This document shows positions 26,939 through 34,552 of a stretch of DNA of 64,000 bases, piece by piece (within the stretch, counting starts at the first letter, position 1; each line of letters opens with the position of its first letter). The notes beneath the pieces were generated by a model, which saw nothing but the letters and a program-made list of their open reading frames with translations, did not search any database and was not told where the DNA came from. The stretch is from Pedobacter sp. WC2423 (GTDB taxonomy: Bacteria; Bacteroidota; Bacteroidia; Sphingobacteriales; Sphingobacteriaceae). Where the stretch lies: the NCBI RefSeq assembly GCF_040822065.1, contig NZ_CP162005.1:3472001-3536000 (forward strand), given 5' to 3'. Made by a program: the position numbers and the translations under genes.

Positions 26939-29347
26939 TTAATTACGCAATGGTTTCCCTTTAGTCACAATACTCTGAATTCTCTCCAGCGTTTTCCGCT
27001 CACCGCAAAGTGATAAGAAAGCTTCTCTTTCCAGATCCAGCAAATACTGCTCAGTTACTTCTGTAGGAGACGATAAATCACCTCCGCACATTACATAACC
27101 CAGTTTTTCGGAGATCTTTTTATCATGTTCAGAAATATAGTGACCTGAATACATTGTATTTGCACCTGCATAAACAATTCCTAGTCCTTGTTTACCCAAC
27201 ACCCTGATATCTTTTCTTCTTACAGGTTGTGTATAACCAGCATCTGCCAGCTCAATTGCTTTCGCTTTGGCATCGGCAATTAATCTGCTACGGTTCATGG
27301 AAACAGAGAATTTATCTTTTTGCAGGTATCCCAGTTCATAAGCTTCGAGTGCAGAAGTTGAAACCTTGGCCATTCCTATGGTCAGGAAACGGTCTTTCAG
27401 TACATTTTGAACAATCTGATCATCTTTATATTCATCAGAAGCACGCAGGGCGAATTCTTTTGTACCGCCTCCTCCAGGGATCACGCCTACACCAAATTCA
27501 ACCAGCCCCATATAAGTCTCTGCATTCAGCTGTACATGGTCTGCATGTAAACTGAATTCACATCCGCCACCTAAAGTCAGGTTATGCGGAGCTACAACAA
27601 CCGGAATAGAAGAATATCTGATTCTCATCGAAGTATTCTGAAATGCCCTGATTGCCATGTTCAGCTCATCCCATTCCTGCTCTACAGCCATCATGAAAAT
27701 CATTCCAACATTTGCACCTGCCGAAAAATTAGCTCCATCATTACCAATCACTACTCCTCTGTAATCTTTTTCTGCCAGGTCTATGGCTTTGTTAATCGCC
27801 TGAAGGGTATCTCCCCCGATGGTATTCATTTTAGAATGGAATTCCACATTCAGAATTCCGTCACCCAGATCAAGAATAGAAGCACCTGAGTTCTTCCAGA
27901 TTGTTTTAGTAGTACGAATATTATCCAGGATGATGAATGAATCAGCCCCTGGTAATGCTTTATAGCTCTTAGAAGGAATATCGTAATATTTTTTAACACC
28001 ATCCTCTACTTTATAGAAAGTAGTATGACCAGCGGCTAGCATTTCATGAACCCAGGCAGCAGCTTCATGGCCATATTTTTTCATGCCTTCCAGTGATTCT
28101 TTAATACCTACAGCATCCCAAACTTCAAACGGGCCTAAATCCCATCCGAATCCAGCACGTAAGGCATCGTCAATCCTGTAAAGTTCATCCGCAATTTCAG
28201 GAATCCGGTCAGATACATATTCAAACAAACCAAAGAAAGAATGTCTGAATACTTCTGCTGCTTTATCCTTACCTGCTGCAAAAACTTTCATTCTGTCCCT
28301 GACATTTTCAATTGGTTTGGTCAGTTCAAGTGTGGCAGATTTCACTTTTTGCTGAACACGGTATTCCAGTGTTTTTAAGTCAAGCGCTAAAATTTCTGTT
28401 TTACCATCAGCGGTTTTTGTTTTTTTATAGAAACCTTGTTTGGTTTTATCGCCTAACCATTTATTAGCTTCCATTTTAACTACATAATCAGGAAGCTTAA
28501 ATAAATCATGGGCCTTATCATCAGGACAATTATCATACAGTCCTTTTGATACTTTAATCATGGTATCTAAACCTACTACGTCAGAAGTACGAAAAGTAGC
28601 TGATTTTGGTCTTCCTAAAGCAGGTCCTGTAAATTTATCAACTTCCTCTACTGTCAAATCTAATTTCTCAACCAGGTGCAGTAAAGCCATCATAGAATAT
28701 ACGCCTACTCTGTTGGCAATGAAGGCAGGAGTATCCTTACATAAAACAGTTGTTTTACCTAAAAACTTATCTCCATAGTGCATTAAGAAATCTACCAGTT
28801 CAGGTTTGGTATCCGGAGTAGGAATAATCTCCAGTAAACGCAGATAACGCGGCGGATTAAAAAAGTGTGTACCGCAGAAATTAGCTTTGAAATCGTCGCT
28901 TCTTCCTTCGGTCATTAAATGTATAGGGATACCAGAAGTATTGGAGGTGATTAACGTTCCGGCCTTACGGAACTGCTCAACTTGTTCGAATACTTTTTTC
29001 TTAATATCAAGATTTTCGACTACCACCTCAATAATCCAGTCTACACCAGCAATTCTGGACATGTCGGCCTCAAAGTTACCCGTGGTAATCTTGTTGACTA
29101 CTTTTTTGGTATAAACCGGGGAAGGATTGGTTTTAATGGCATTTTGCAAAGCTGCATTGACAATACGGTTCTGAACTGCCGGATTTTCCAGCGTCAATCC
29201 TTTGGCTGTTTCCTCAGGGCTGAGTTCTTTTGGCGCAATGTCTAACAACAATACTTCTACACCTATATTCGCAAAGTGACAAGCAATGCGTGAGCCCATG
29301 ATACCGGAGCCTAATACCGCTACTTTATTTATCTTTTTGTTCATCAT
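26939..29347 (-). CDS. fadN: 3-hydroxyacyl-CoA dehydrogenase / enoyl-CoA hydratase
   Basis: An 802-aa bifunctional enzyme for beta-oxidation steps two and three. Unlike E. coli FadB, the dehydrogenase half is N-terminal (NAD motif VAVLGSGIMGSRIACHFA, then FFNPPRYLRLLEIIP) and the hydratase/crotonase half is C-terminal (VVIGNDGANFSAGANVGMIF, HNLTLGGGCEFSLHADHV, from about residue 480). This order and length match B. subtilis FadN. The gene may start at either of two adjacent ATGs (29347 or 29344). It overlaps the end of the marR-like gene by about 20 nt, so the two are on one transcript. Confidence 0.94.
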   Translation of the reverse strand: MMNKKINKVAVLGSGIMGSRIACHFANIGVEVLLLDIAPKELSPEETAKGLTLENPAVQNRIVNAALQNAIKTNPSPVYTKKVVNKITTGNFEADMSRIAGVDWIIEVVVENLDIKKKVFEQVEQFRKAGTLITSNTSGIPIHLMTEGRSDDFKANFCGTHFFNPPRYLRLLEIIPTPDTKPELVDFLMHYGDKFLGKTTVLCKDTPAFIANRVGVYSMMALLHLVEKLDLTVEEVDKFTGPALGRPKSATFRTSDVVGLDTMIKVSKGLYDNCPDDKAHDLFKLPDYVVKMEANKWLGDKTKQGFYKKTKTADGKTEILALDLKTLEYRVQQKVKSATLELTKPIENVRDRMKVFAAGKDKAAEVFRHSFFGLFEYVSDRIPEIADELYRIDDALRAGFGWDLGPFEVWDAVGIKESLEGMKKYGHEAAAWVHEMLAAGHTTFYKVEDGVKKYYDIPSKSYKALPGADSFIILDNIRTTKTIWKNSGASILDLGDGILNVEFHSKMNTIGGDTLQAINKAIDLAEKDYRGVVIGNDGANFSAGANVGMIFMMAVEQEWDELNMAIRAFQNTSMRIRYSSIPVVVAPHNLTLGGGCEFSLHADHVQLNAETYMGLVEFGVGVIPGGGGTKEFALRASDEYKDDQIVQNVLKDRFLTIGMAKVSTSALEAYELGYLQKDKFSVSMNRSRLIADAKAKAIELADAGYTQPVRRKDIRVLGKQGLGIVYAGANTMYSGHYISEHDKKISEKLGYVMCGGDLSSPTEVTEQYLLDLEREAFLSLCGERKTLERIQSIVTKGKPLRN

Positions 29348-29783
29348 TTCCTGTAGTTACTGTATATCCTAAAGTGAGTTTATTTAATTTCTGTAAGCTT
29401 TGTACCAGATTATTCTTTTCTGATACAGTTAAATGATCATTCAGGTATTCATTGAAAGAGCGTACAACTCCTTTTGCTAATTGCCGCTTCTCCCGGCCAA
29501 AGTCTGTCAGAAAGACTTTCACGGATCTTTTATCTCCAGAGGAGGCTTCCCTGTATATTAATCCGGATTCTTCCATATTGTTTAACATCCTGGACAGGCT
29601 GGTGGCCTTAACGCCAAGCAATCCTGCAAGCTGCGAGACTGCCGTACCGTCTTTATCAATATTAATCAACACATAACCAATAGCTTGAGTGATTCCGAAT
29701 TCAGAAGCGATCTGGTTATACGTGTTGGACATATTCTGCCAAACCACTTTCAATAAATAATCTATTGTTTCCTGTTGTTTCAT
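29325..29783 (-). CDS. MarR family transcriptional regulator
   Basis: A 152-aa winged-helix dimer protein. The HTH is VSQLAGLLGVKATSLSRMLNNMEESGLIYREASSGDKRSVKVFLTDFG (about residues 50-100), with the D-K-R wing of the family. It is the first gene of the fad operon and overlaps fadN, so it is the natural regulator of beta-oxidation here, probably sensing an acyl-CoA or fatty acid (inference). Its promoter carries a TATGC-TT-GCATA dyad over the predicted start of transcription, which fits autorepression. Bacillus and E. coli use TetR- and GntR-type FadR proteins instead. Confidence 0.93.
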   Translation of the reverse strand: MKQQETIDYLLKVVWQNMSNTYNQIASEFGITQAIGYVLINIDKDGTAVSQLAGLLGVKATSLSRMLNNMEESGLIYREASSGDKRSVKVFLTDFGREKRQLAKGVVRSFNEYLNDHLTVSEKNNLVQSLQKLNKLTLGYTVTTGNDEQKDK

Positions 29784-29790
29784 TAATTAC

Positions 29791-29834
29791 TATGCTTGCA
29801 TAACAAAGCTAAAGAATATAAAACTAGAATCCAA
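29791..29834 (-). promoter_or_regulatory. Promoter and candidate MarR operator of the fad operon
   Basis: On the minus strand TTG (29832-29834), 20 nt, then TAGCTTTG (29804-29811) give a full -33/-7 match. The dyad TATGC-tt-GCATA (29791-29802) follows at once, over the expected start of transcription, 8 nt before the marR ATG. A bound dimer would block the polymerase. Confidence 0.65.
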
Positions 29835-29984
29835 GAAACCATCATGATTTTTCAGACCCCATAACGAAATGAATATCAGAATAATAATAGCTTCATAACT
29901 ACTAAACCACGATTGCTCTTGAGTTCAATTAAAAACAATAAAGACTTCGAAAAAAAACAATTACATAACGATAAAAAAAAGAGC

Positions 29985-30019
29985 ACAAAAAAAGCCGCCA
30001 GGTTTGACCCTGGCGGCTT
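29985..30019 (-). terminator. Terminator of the OmpA gene
   Basis: AAGCCGCCAGG (29992-30002) pairs perfectly with CCTGGCGGCTT (30009-30019) around a 6-nt loop and is followed by T7 on the minus strand. It lies 18 nt past the OmpA stop. The rest of the gap to marR (29835-29984) is A/T-rich without further features. Confidence 0.93.
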
Positions 30020-30037
30020 CTCAAATATAGTTTCAGA

Positions 30038-31372
30038 CTAGTATAAAGTAAATTCTACTCTTCTGTTTTTCTGACGACCAGCAGCAGTTTTGTTAGTTGC
30101 AATTGGTTGGTTTTTACCGTAACCAGTAGCTTCGATTCTAGATGCATTAGCACCTTGAGAAACTAAGTAAGCTTTAACTGACTCAGCTCTGTCTTTAGAT
30201 AATCTCATGTTCAAATCAGCTGAACCTGTGTTATCAGTGTGACCAGCTAATTTCAAGCTAAAGTTTTTAGTTACTAATAAATTAGCAACACGGTTTAAAG
30301 AAGGGTATGATTTAGCTCTGATAGTCGCTTTAGACAAATCAAATTCTAAGTCTTTAATTGCTTGTTTAACAACTTTACGATCAGCCTCAGTGATGATTAC
30401 TTTTTCAGTAACAACAGGAGCAGGAGCAACTAATGGACATCCAGCACCATCAACAACAGTTCCTGATGGAGTGTTAGGACATTTATCCAATTTGTCAGCA
30501 ACACCGTCACCGTCAGTATCTTTTAACAAGTCATTCATTTCAGTTCTTAATTTAGCGTTTTCAGATTTTTGAGCATCTAAATCGCTTTTTAAAGAATTTG
30601 CAATGTTTTTAGCCTGAAGAGCTTCGTCGTAAGAAGCAGCAACTGGATTGCTGAAAGCTAATTGCTTTCCTTTACCCAATGCGAATTCTAAACCAGCACT
30701 AGCATAGCTGAATTTATCGCTATGACGACCACCACGGTAAGTACCGTCTAAGTTATCACCATCAACAAAGTAAACAGACCATCCTAAGTTAAAGTTAACT
30801 TTATCAGAAACTTTAAATCTAGCACCTAATCCTACAGGGATGATTAATTCTTTAACATCTTTTGGATATTCAGTCGTTACATTACCAGCAGTAACTTTTG
30901 GTTTGTAACCAGCTAAACCAGCACCACCTGTTACAAATAATTGTAATGCATCTTGTTTTCTGAATAAATCAATGTTGAACATGTTAACTTCTGCGCTTAA
31001 ACTAGCAGCATAATTTAATTCAGTTTCAAATTTAGAGTTTCCACCTACGATAGCAACACCTTTTCCATCATTGAATGCTTTAGAGTTGTCACCTTTCAAT
31101 TTACCTCTGATTCCGTCTAATTTCAAAGAGAAATATGGAGTAAATTGTTTCTTAACATAAAGACCATATCCTAAACTAGAACTGTTCTTAGAGAAATCAT
31201 TGTGGCCACCTAGTGGAGAAGTTGGAGTTAAAATACCAGCATTAACACCGATAGACCAAGTACTGAACTGTTGAGCAGCATTACTAACTGGTTGTTCCTG
31301 CGCTTGTGCAGCACCACCAATTAAGAGGGCAGCTAAAGCTACTGGCAGGCTTTTGAATAATTTTTGTTTCAT
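30038..31372 (-). CDS. OmpA family outer membrane protein
   Basis: 444 aa. The signal peptide ends near GAAQAQ (residue 24). Residues about 30-230 form an N-terminal beta-barrel (SIGVNAGILTPTSPLGGHNDF ... FSYASAGLEFALGKGKQL). A helical linker (SLKSDLDAQKSENAKLRTEMNDLL) and one thrombospondin-3-like calcium loop (DTDGDGVADKLDKCPNTPSG) follow, then the peptidoglycan-binding OmpA domain (about 325-444, LAGHTDNTGSADLNMRLSKDRAESVKAYL, NRRVEFTLY). It should anchor the outer membrane to peptidoglycan. It is monocistronic with a strong terminator and a 257-nt upstream gap, fitting a highly expressed porin-like gene. Confidence 0.93.
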   Translation of the reverse strand: MKQKLFKSLPVALAALLIGGAAQAQEQPVSNAAQQFSTWSIGVNAGILTPTSPLGGHNDFSKNSSSLGYGLYVKKQFTPYFSLKLDGIRGKLKGDNSKAFNDGKGVAIVGGNSKFETELNYAASLSAEVNMFNIDLFRKQDALQLFVTGGAGLAGYKPKVTAGNVTTEYPKDVKELIIPVGLGARFKVSDKVNFNLGWSVYFVDGDNLDGTYRGGRHSDKFSYASAGLEFALGKGKQLAFSNPVAASYDEALQAKNIANSLKSDLDAQKSENAKLRTEMNDLLKDTDGDGVADKLDKCPNTPSGTVVDGAGCPLVAPAPVVTEKVIITEADRKVVKQAIKDLEFDLSKATIRAKSYPSLNRVANLLVTKNFSLKLAGHTDNTGSADLNMRLSKDRAESVKAYLVSQGANASRIEATGYGKNQPIATNKTAAGRQKNRRVEFTLY

Positions 31373-31467
31373 AATATGAGTTTAATAAAAAAAATAGTTC
31401 TGGTATTTTTTTTGATACTTAAGCAATATCTATACCAAAGTAGTTTACAAGCATTTGAGCATTATAG

Positions 31468-31515
31468 GGCAGTTTTTTCTTCACAAACTGTATATTTAAT
31501 GAAGCAAAATCTGCC
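31468..31515. repeat. Imperfect inverted repeat upstream of the OmpA gene
   Basis: Arms of about 17 nt (GGCAGttttttcttca and its near reverse complement ending CTGCC) carry three mismatches and flank a 14-nt loop. It lies about 100-145 nt upstream of the OmpA start in the 257-nt gap. It lacks a T-run, so it is more likely a leader structure than the acyl-CoA synthetase terminator. Confidence 0.35.
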
Positions 31516-31629
31516 ATTTTAAATGAACATAAACTTAAATAACGCCGCCAAGGTATGGATTATAAAGAAATCTGACAAATAATTTTCAGTTACGAAGATT
31601 AATTATTACTATCAAAACACATTCTATAC

Positions 31630-33408
31630 CTATTTTTCAGATTTATAGCTTTCTGCATCCTTATACATTTTCTCTATTAAATCTTTATTCTTCTCCAGAA
31701 TAATTTTCCTTTTTAAACTTAACTTAGGAGTAAATTCACCTCCTTCAATACTCCAGGGCTTAGTGAGTAACACAAAACGTTTCACTTGTTCCCATTTGCC
31801 AAAGTCTTTAGATCCATTAACAATTTCCTGATTATATTTCTCCAGAACCTGAGCATTTTGAACCATTTCAATAGCAGTAGTATATGTAATCCCTTTTTTA
31901 GTACACCACGATTTTAAGGCTTCAAAATTTGGTACAATTAACGCAGACGGGAACTTACGATTTTCTCCCAATACCATAATATGGTCAATCAGTACTGATT
32001 CTTTATACTTATTTTCCAGCATTTGTGGCGCAACATACTTACCACCAGCAGTTTTAAAGATTTCTTTTTTACGATCAGTAATTTTCAGGAATTTTCCGTT
32101 GACCAGTTCTCCGATATCTTCGGTATGAAACCAGCCGTCCTTATCAATCGCTTCTGCAGTCAGATCTTCCCGCTTATAATAGCCTTTCATCACATTATGC
32201 CCCCTGGTCAGCACTTCTCCATCAGCAGCGATCTTAACTTCTACCCCATCGATCACAGGACCGACAGTACCAAACATGGCATTCTCTAAATGATTAACAG
32301 TAATAACCGGTGAAGTTTCTGTCAATCCATAACCTTCAAAAACAGGCATTCCCGCTGCCCAGAAAATACGTGCCAGACGTGGATTTAATGCGGCACCACC
32401 AGAAACAATCACGACAATATTTCCACCCAGCGCCTCCTGCCATTTCTTAAATACCAACTTTCTGGCAATTCCGAGTTTAAAGTTGTAAAACCAACCACTC
32501 TTCATATCATACTGTTCAGCCAATGCGACTGACCAAAAGAAAATACCTCTTTTAACTCCTGTAAGCGCCTTACCTTTTTCCATGATTTTATCATATACCT
32601 TTTCCAGTAACCTTGGAACAGTAGAAAAAGCATTCGGTTTAACAGATTGAATATCTGCAACAATGGTATCCATGCTCTCAGCATAATAAACCGATACCCC
32701 CATATAAAGATACAGATAGATGATCATTCGCTCAAAAATATGTGACAGCGGCAAAAAGCTGAGTGCGTTTTCCAGACCACGTGGAACCACCACCGCAGAG
32801 TTTATAAAATTCTGAACCAGATTATGATGAGTCAGCATCACGCCTTTTGGAGTTCCGGTAGTACCAGAGGTGTAGATCAGGGTCAGCACATCATCCGGAG
32901 TTACTGCTGCACGATAAGTTTCCAGATCAAATTCCTGGCTCTTTGCTCCTGCTTCTACCAAAGTGCTCCAGTGGTTTGCACCTGCAACTTCATTAAAAGT
33001 ATAAATCCTAAGATCAGGATTCACAGCTTCACCAATTGGCTTGACTTTTTTGAATAAGGTCTCATCTTCTACAAAGACTACGCTTACACCTGCATTTTCC
33101 AGAATAAATTTAATATCGTGTTCAGCCAGTGTAGGATATAAGGGTACATGATAACCACCAAACTGATTTACAGCAAAATCTGCAATATTCCATTCTGGTC
33201 TGTTATGAGACATTACAGCGATCCTGTCCCCTTTGACCATGCCGAGTTGCAACAACCCTTTACTCAGGTTGTCAGCTGTATCAGAAAACTGCTGAGTGCT
33301 ATATTTTTTCCATACCCCATTACTCTTTCCACTAATAAACTCATCTTTTGGGAATTTCTCTAAGTTGTATTTAAGTAAATCAAATACTCTTGTTACAGTT
33401 ACAGGCAT
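31630..33408 (-). CDS. Long-chain fatty-acid-CoA ligase (AMP-forming)
   Basis: A 592-aa ANL-superfamily enzyme that activates free fatty acids to acyl-CoA with ATP. The P-loop-like A3 motif is LTLIYTSGTTGTPKGVMLTHHN (about residue 175), A5 is FEGYGLTETSPVITVN, A7 is GWFHTEDIGEL, and the hinge is ITDRKKEIFKTAGGKYVAPQMLENK, as in the FadD15/FAA1-like group that ends with a C-terminal Lys-rich tail. It is a cytosolic or membrane-associated enzyme. It feeds the beta-oxidation operon next door but is transcribed separately. Confidence 0.94.
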   Translation of the reverse strand: MPVTVTRVFDLLKYNLEKFPKDEFISGKSNGVWKKYSTQQFSDTADNLSKGLLQLGMVKGDRIAVMSHNRPEWNIADFAVNQFGGYHVPLYPTLAEHDIKFILENAGVSVVFVEDETLFKKVKPIGEAVNPDLRIYTFNEVAGANHWSTLVEAGAKSQEFDLETYRAAVTPDDVLTLIYTSGTTGTPKGVMLTHHNLVQNFINSAVVVPRGLENALSFLPLSHIFERMIIYLYLYMGVSVYYAESMDTIVADIQSVKPNAFSTVPRLLEKVYDKIMEKGKALTGVKRGIFFWSVALAEQYDMKSGWFYNFKLGIARKLVFKKWQEALGGNIVVIVSGGAALNPRLARIFWAAGMPVFEGYGLTETSPVITVNHLENAMFGTVGPVIDGVEVKIAADGEVLTRGHNVMKGYYKREDLTAEAIDKDGWFHTEDIGELVNGKFLKITDRKKEIFKTAGGKYVAPQMLENKYKESVLIDHIMVLGENRKFPSALIVPNFEALKSWCTKKGITYTTAIEMVQNAQVLEKYNQEIVNGSKDFGKWEQVKRFVLLTKPWSIEGGEFTPKLSLKRKIILEKNKDLIEKMYKDAESYKSEK

Positions 33409-33444
33409 AATATTGATTTTATCAGTTTAAATATTTTATATAGA

Positions 33445-33478
33445 TGAACCCCGTAAGGTTCAAGAACAAAATTTGTTC
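33445..33478. promoter_or_regulatory. Two adjacent dyads upstream of the acyl-CoA ligase gene
   Basis: TGAACC-ccgtaa-GGTTCA (33445-33462) and GAACAAA-a-TTTGTTC (33464-33478) stand side by side 37-70 nt before the ATG at 33408. A TAGATTTG -7 box lies further out on the same strand (33498-33505). They could be regulator sites in the leader or leader hairpins. Confidence 0.45.
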
Positions 33479-33667
33479 CTGATTACTTGGTTATTTCCAA
33501 ATCTAACAAATTAATTATTGTAATAAAACCAATTTTAATTTTGGTATGTTTTATTGGTTCAGTGCTCATAAAGGCCGAAAATCATCGGATTTCACAACAG
33601 TATCAAACTGAAACCAGCAAAACTATAATTAGGAATTACAACATTTTATTCCTTTTAGCGCAAATAT

Positions 33668-33794
33668 GTGCTTTCGATTTATTCTGAATCAGTTACTGAG
33701 AACACACTGGCCTAGTGTGGTACTGTATGAAAGCACTTCGTTTCTATAGTAAGTCGGTAGTGAGTCCACGTATTTCCGGAAAAACGTGGACTCA
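33668..33794. other. Highly structured intergenic segment, possible small RNA
   Basis: Within the 580-nt gap 33409-33988, which has no convincing gene, two strong foldbacks follow each other. The first (33668-33736) has an outer 8-bp stem GTGCTTTC/GAAAGCAC, a middle CAGTTAC/GTACTG stem with one bulge and an inner CACACT-ggcct-AGTGTG hairpin. The second (33761-33794) is a 34-nt near-perfect palindrome, TGAGTCCACGT ... ACGTGGACTCA, with TTTCC/GGAAA inside and one A/A mismatch. Neither is next to a stop codon or followed by a T-run. The remaining 33795-33988 shows only A/T-rich leader of the next gene. Confidence 0.5.
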
Positions 33795-33988
33795 TGGTAG
33801 ATTCATAAATACCGCTACCTAGCTAGTAACAGAAGTTGATAGAGTTATCTTATACTGATTTCACTTACAAATTCTGGTAGTGCTTCAGTTTATTTAAGTT
33901 CTCTTTTCAGAATTAAATTTCATTCAGATGACATATCCGGCATAATAATTGCTGACCTCATTTTTACATTTAAACTTTAACTAATCAT

Positions 33989-34468
33989 ATGAAAAAAGTA
34001 TTTACTATACTTTGCCTAACTGTAATCGCGTTATTTGCGATCCAATCATCTTCTAAAGCTCAGAGTTACAAAAACGCTATTGGTGGTCGTTTTGGGGCTT
34101 CCAATGGGGTAACTTTTAAAACCTCTCTTGGTGAAAACAAAATGTTAGACATTATTGCCAATTTCAGATCTAACAACAATTACAATTATTTCCGTGCAAC
34201 AGCATTATATGAAGTTTACCAGCCAATCAGCGGTGCGCGTGGTCTTAACTGGTACTATGGTGGTGGTGCTAGTTTGGGTTCTGTAAAATACAAGCCATAC
34301 AATTCAAGCGATTTATACCTTTCTGTTGACGGTGTTTTAGGTTTGGATTATAAATTTGCTGATGCCCCTATCAACCTTTCGTTAGACTGGAAACCAGCTA
34401 TTCAATTAGCTCCTGATACTGATTTTGATGCTTCTGGTGTTGGACTTTCATTACGTTTCACTTTCTAA
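33989..34468 (+). CDS. Small secreted outer-membrane beta-barrel protein
   Basis: A 159-aa protein with signal peptide MKKVFTILCLTVIALFAIQSSSKAQ. The mature part has about eight amphipathic strands (AIGGRFGASNGVTFKTSLG, MLDIIANFRSNNNYNYFRATALYEVYQP, NWYYGGGASLGSVKY, INLSLDWKPAIQL) and ends SLRFTF with a C-terminal Phe, typical of an eight-stranded barrel targeted to the outer membrane. Function is not known. It is monocistronic with a strong terminator and a structured upstream gap. Confidence 0.88.
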   Translation: MKKVFTILCLTVIALFAIQSSSKAQSYKNAIGGRFGASNGVTFKTSLGENKMLDIIANFRSNNNYNYFRATALYEVYQPISGARGLNWYYGGGASLGSVKYKPYNSSDLYLSVDGVLGLDYKFADAPINLSLDWKPAIQLAPDTDFDASGVGLSLRFTF

Positions 34469-34487
34469 GAAAAAAGTCAAGCGCATA

Positions 34488-34532
34488 AAACAAATAAGGC
34501 ATATGGAAATAATCCATATGCCTTATTTGTTT
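34488..34532. terminator. Bidirectional terminator with a 20-bp perfect stem
   Basis: Arms 34488-34507 and 34513-34532 are exact reverse complements (core AATAAGGCATATGGA) around an AATAA loop. It lies between convergent genes ending at 34468 (+) and 34553 (-). Confidence 0.85.
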
Positions 34533-34552
34533 ATATAAAGATCAAGTTTCTG

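Noticed and set aside
33487..33687. 66-codon frame with a TTG start and one hydrophobic stretch, in the 33.4-34.0 kb gap
   Set aside because: No promoter or ribosome site, weak composition, and it runs into the hairpin region; the hydrophobic stretch is expected in A/T-rich DNA.
33761..33794. Palindrome as a tRNA, riboswitch or insertion-sequence end
   Set aside because: No cloverleaf, no known riboswitch core, no transposase gene and no target-site duplication that I can see.
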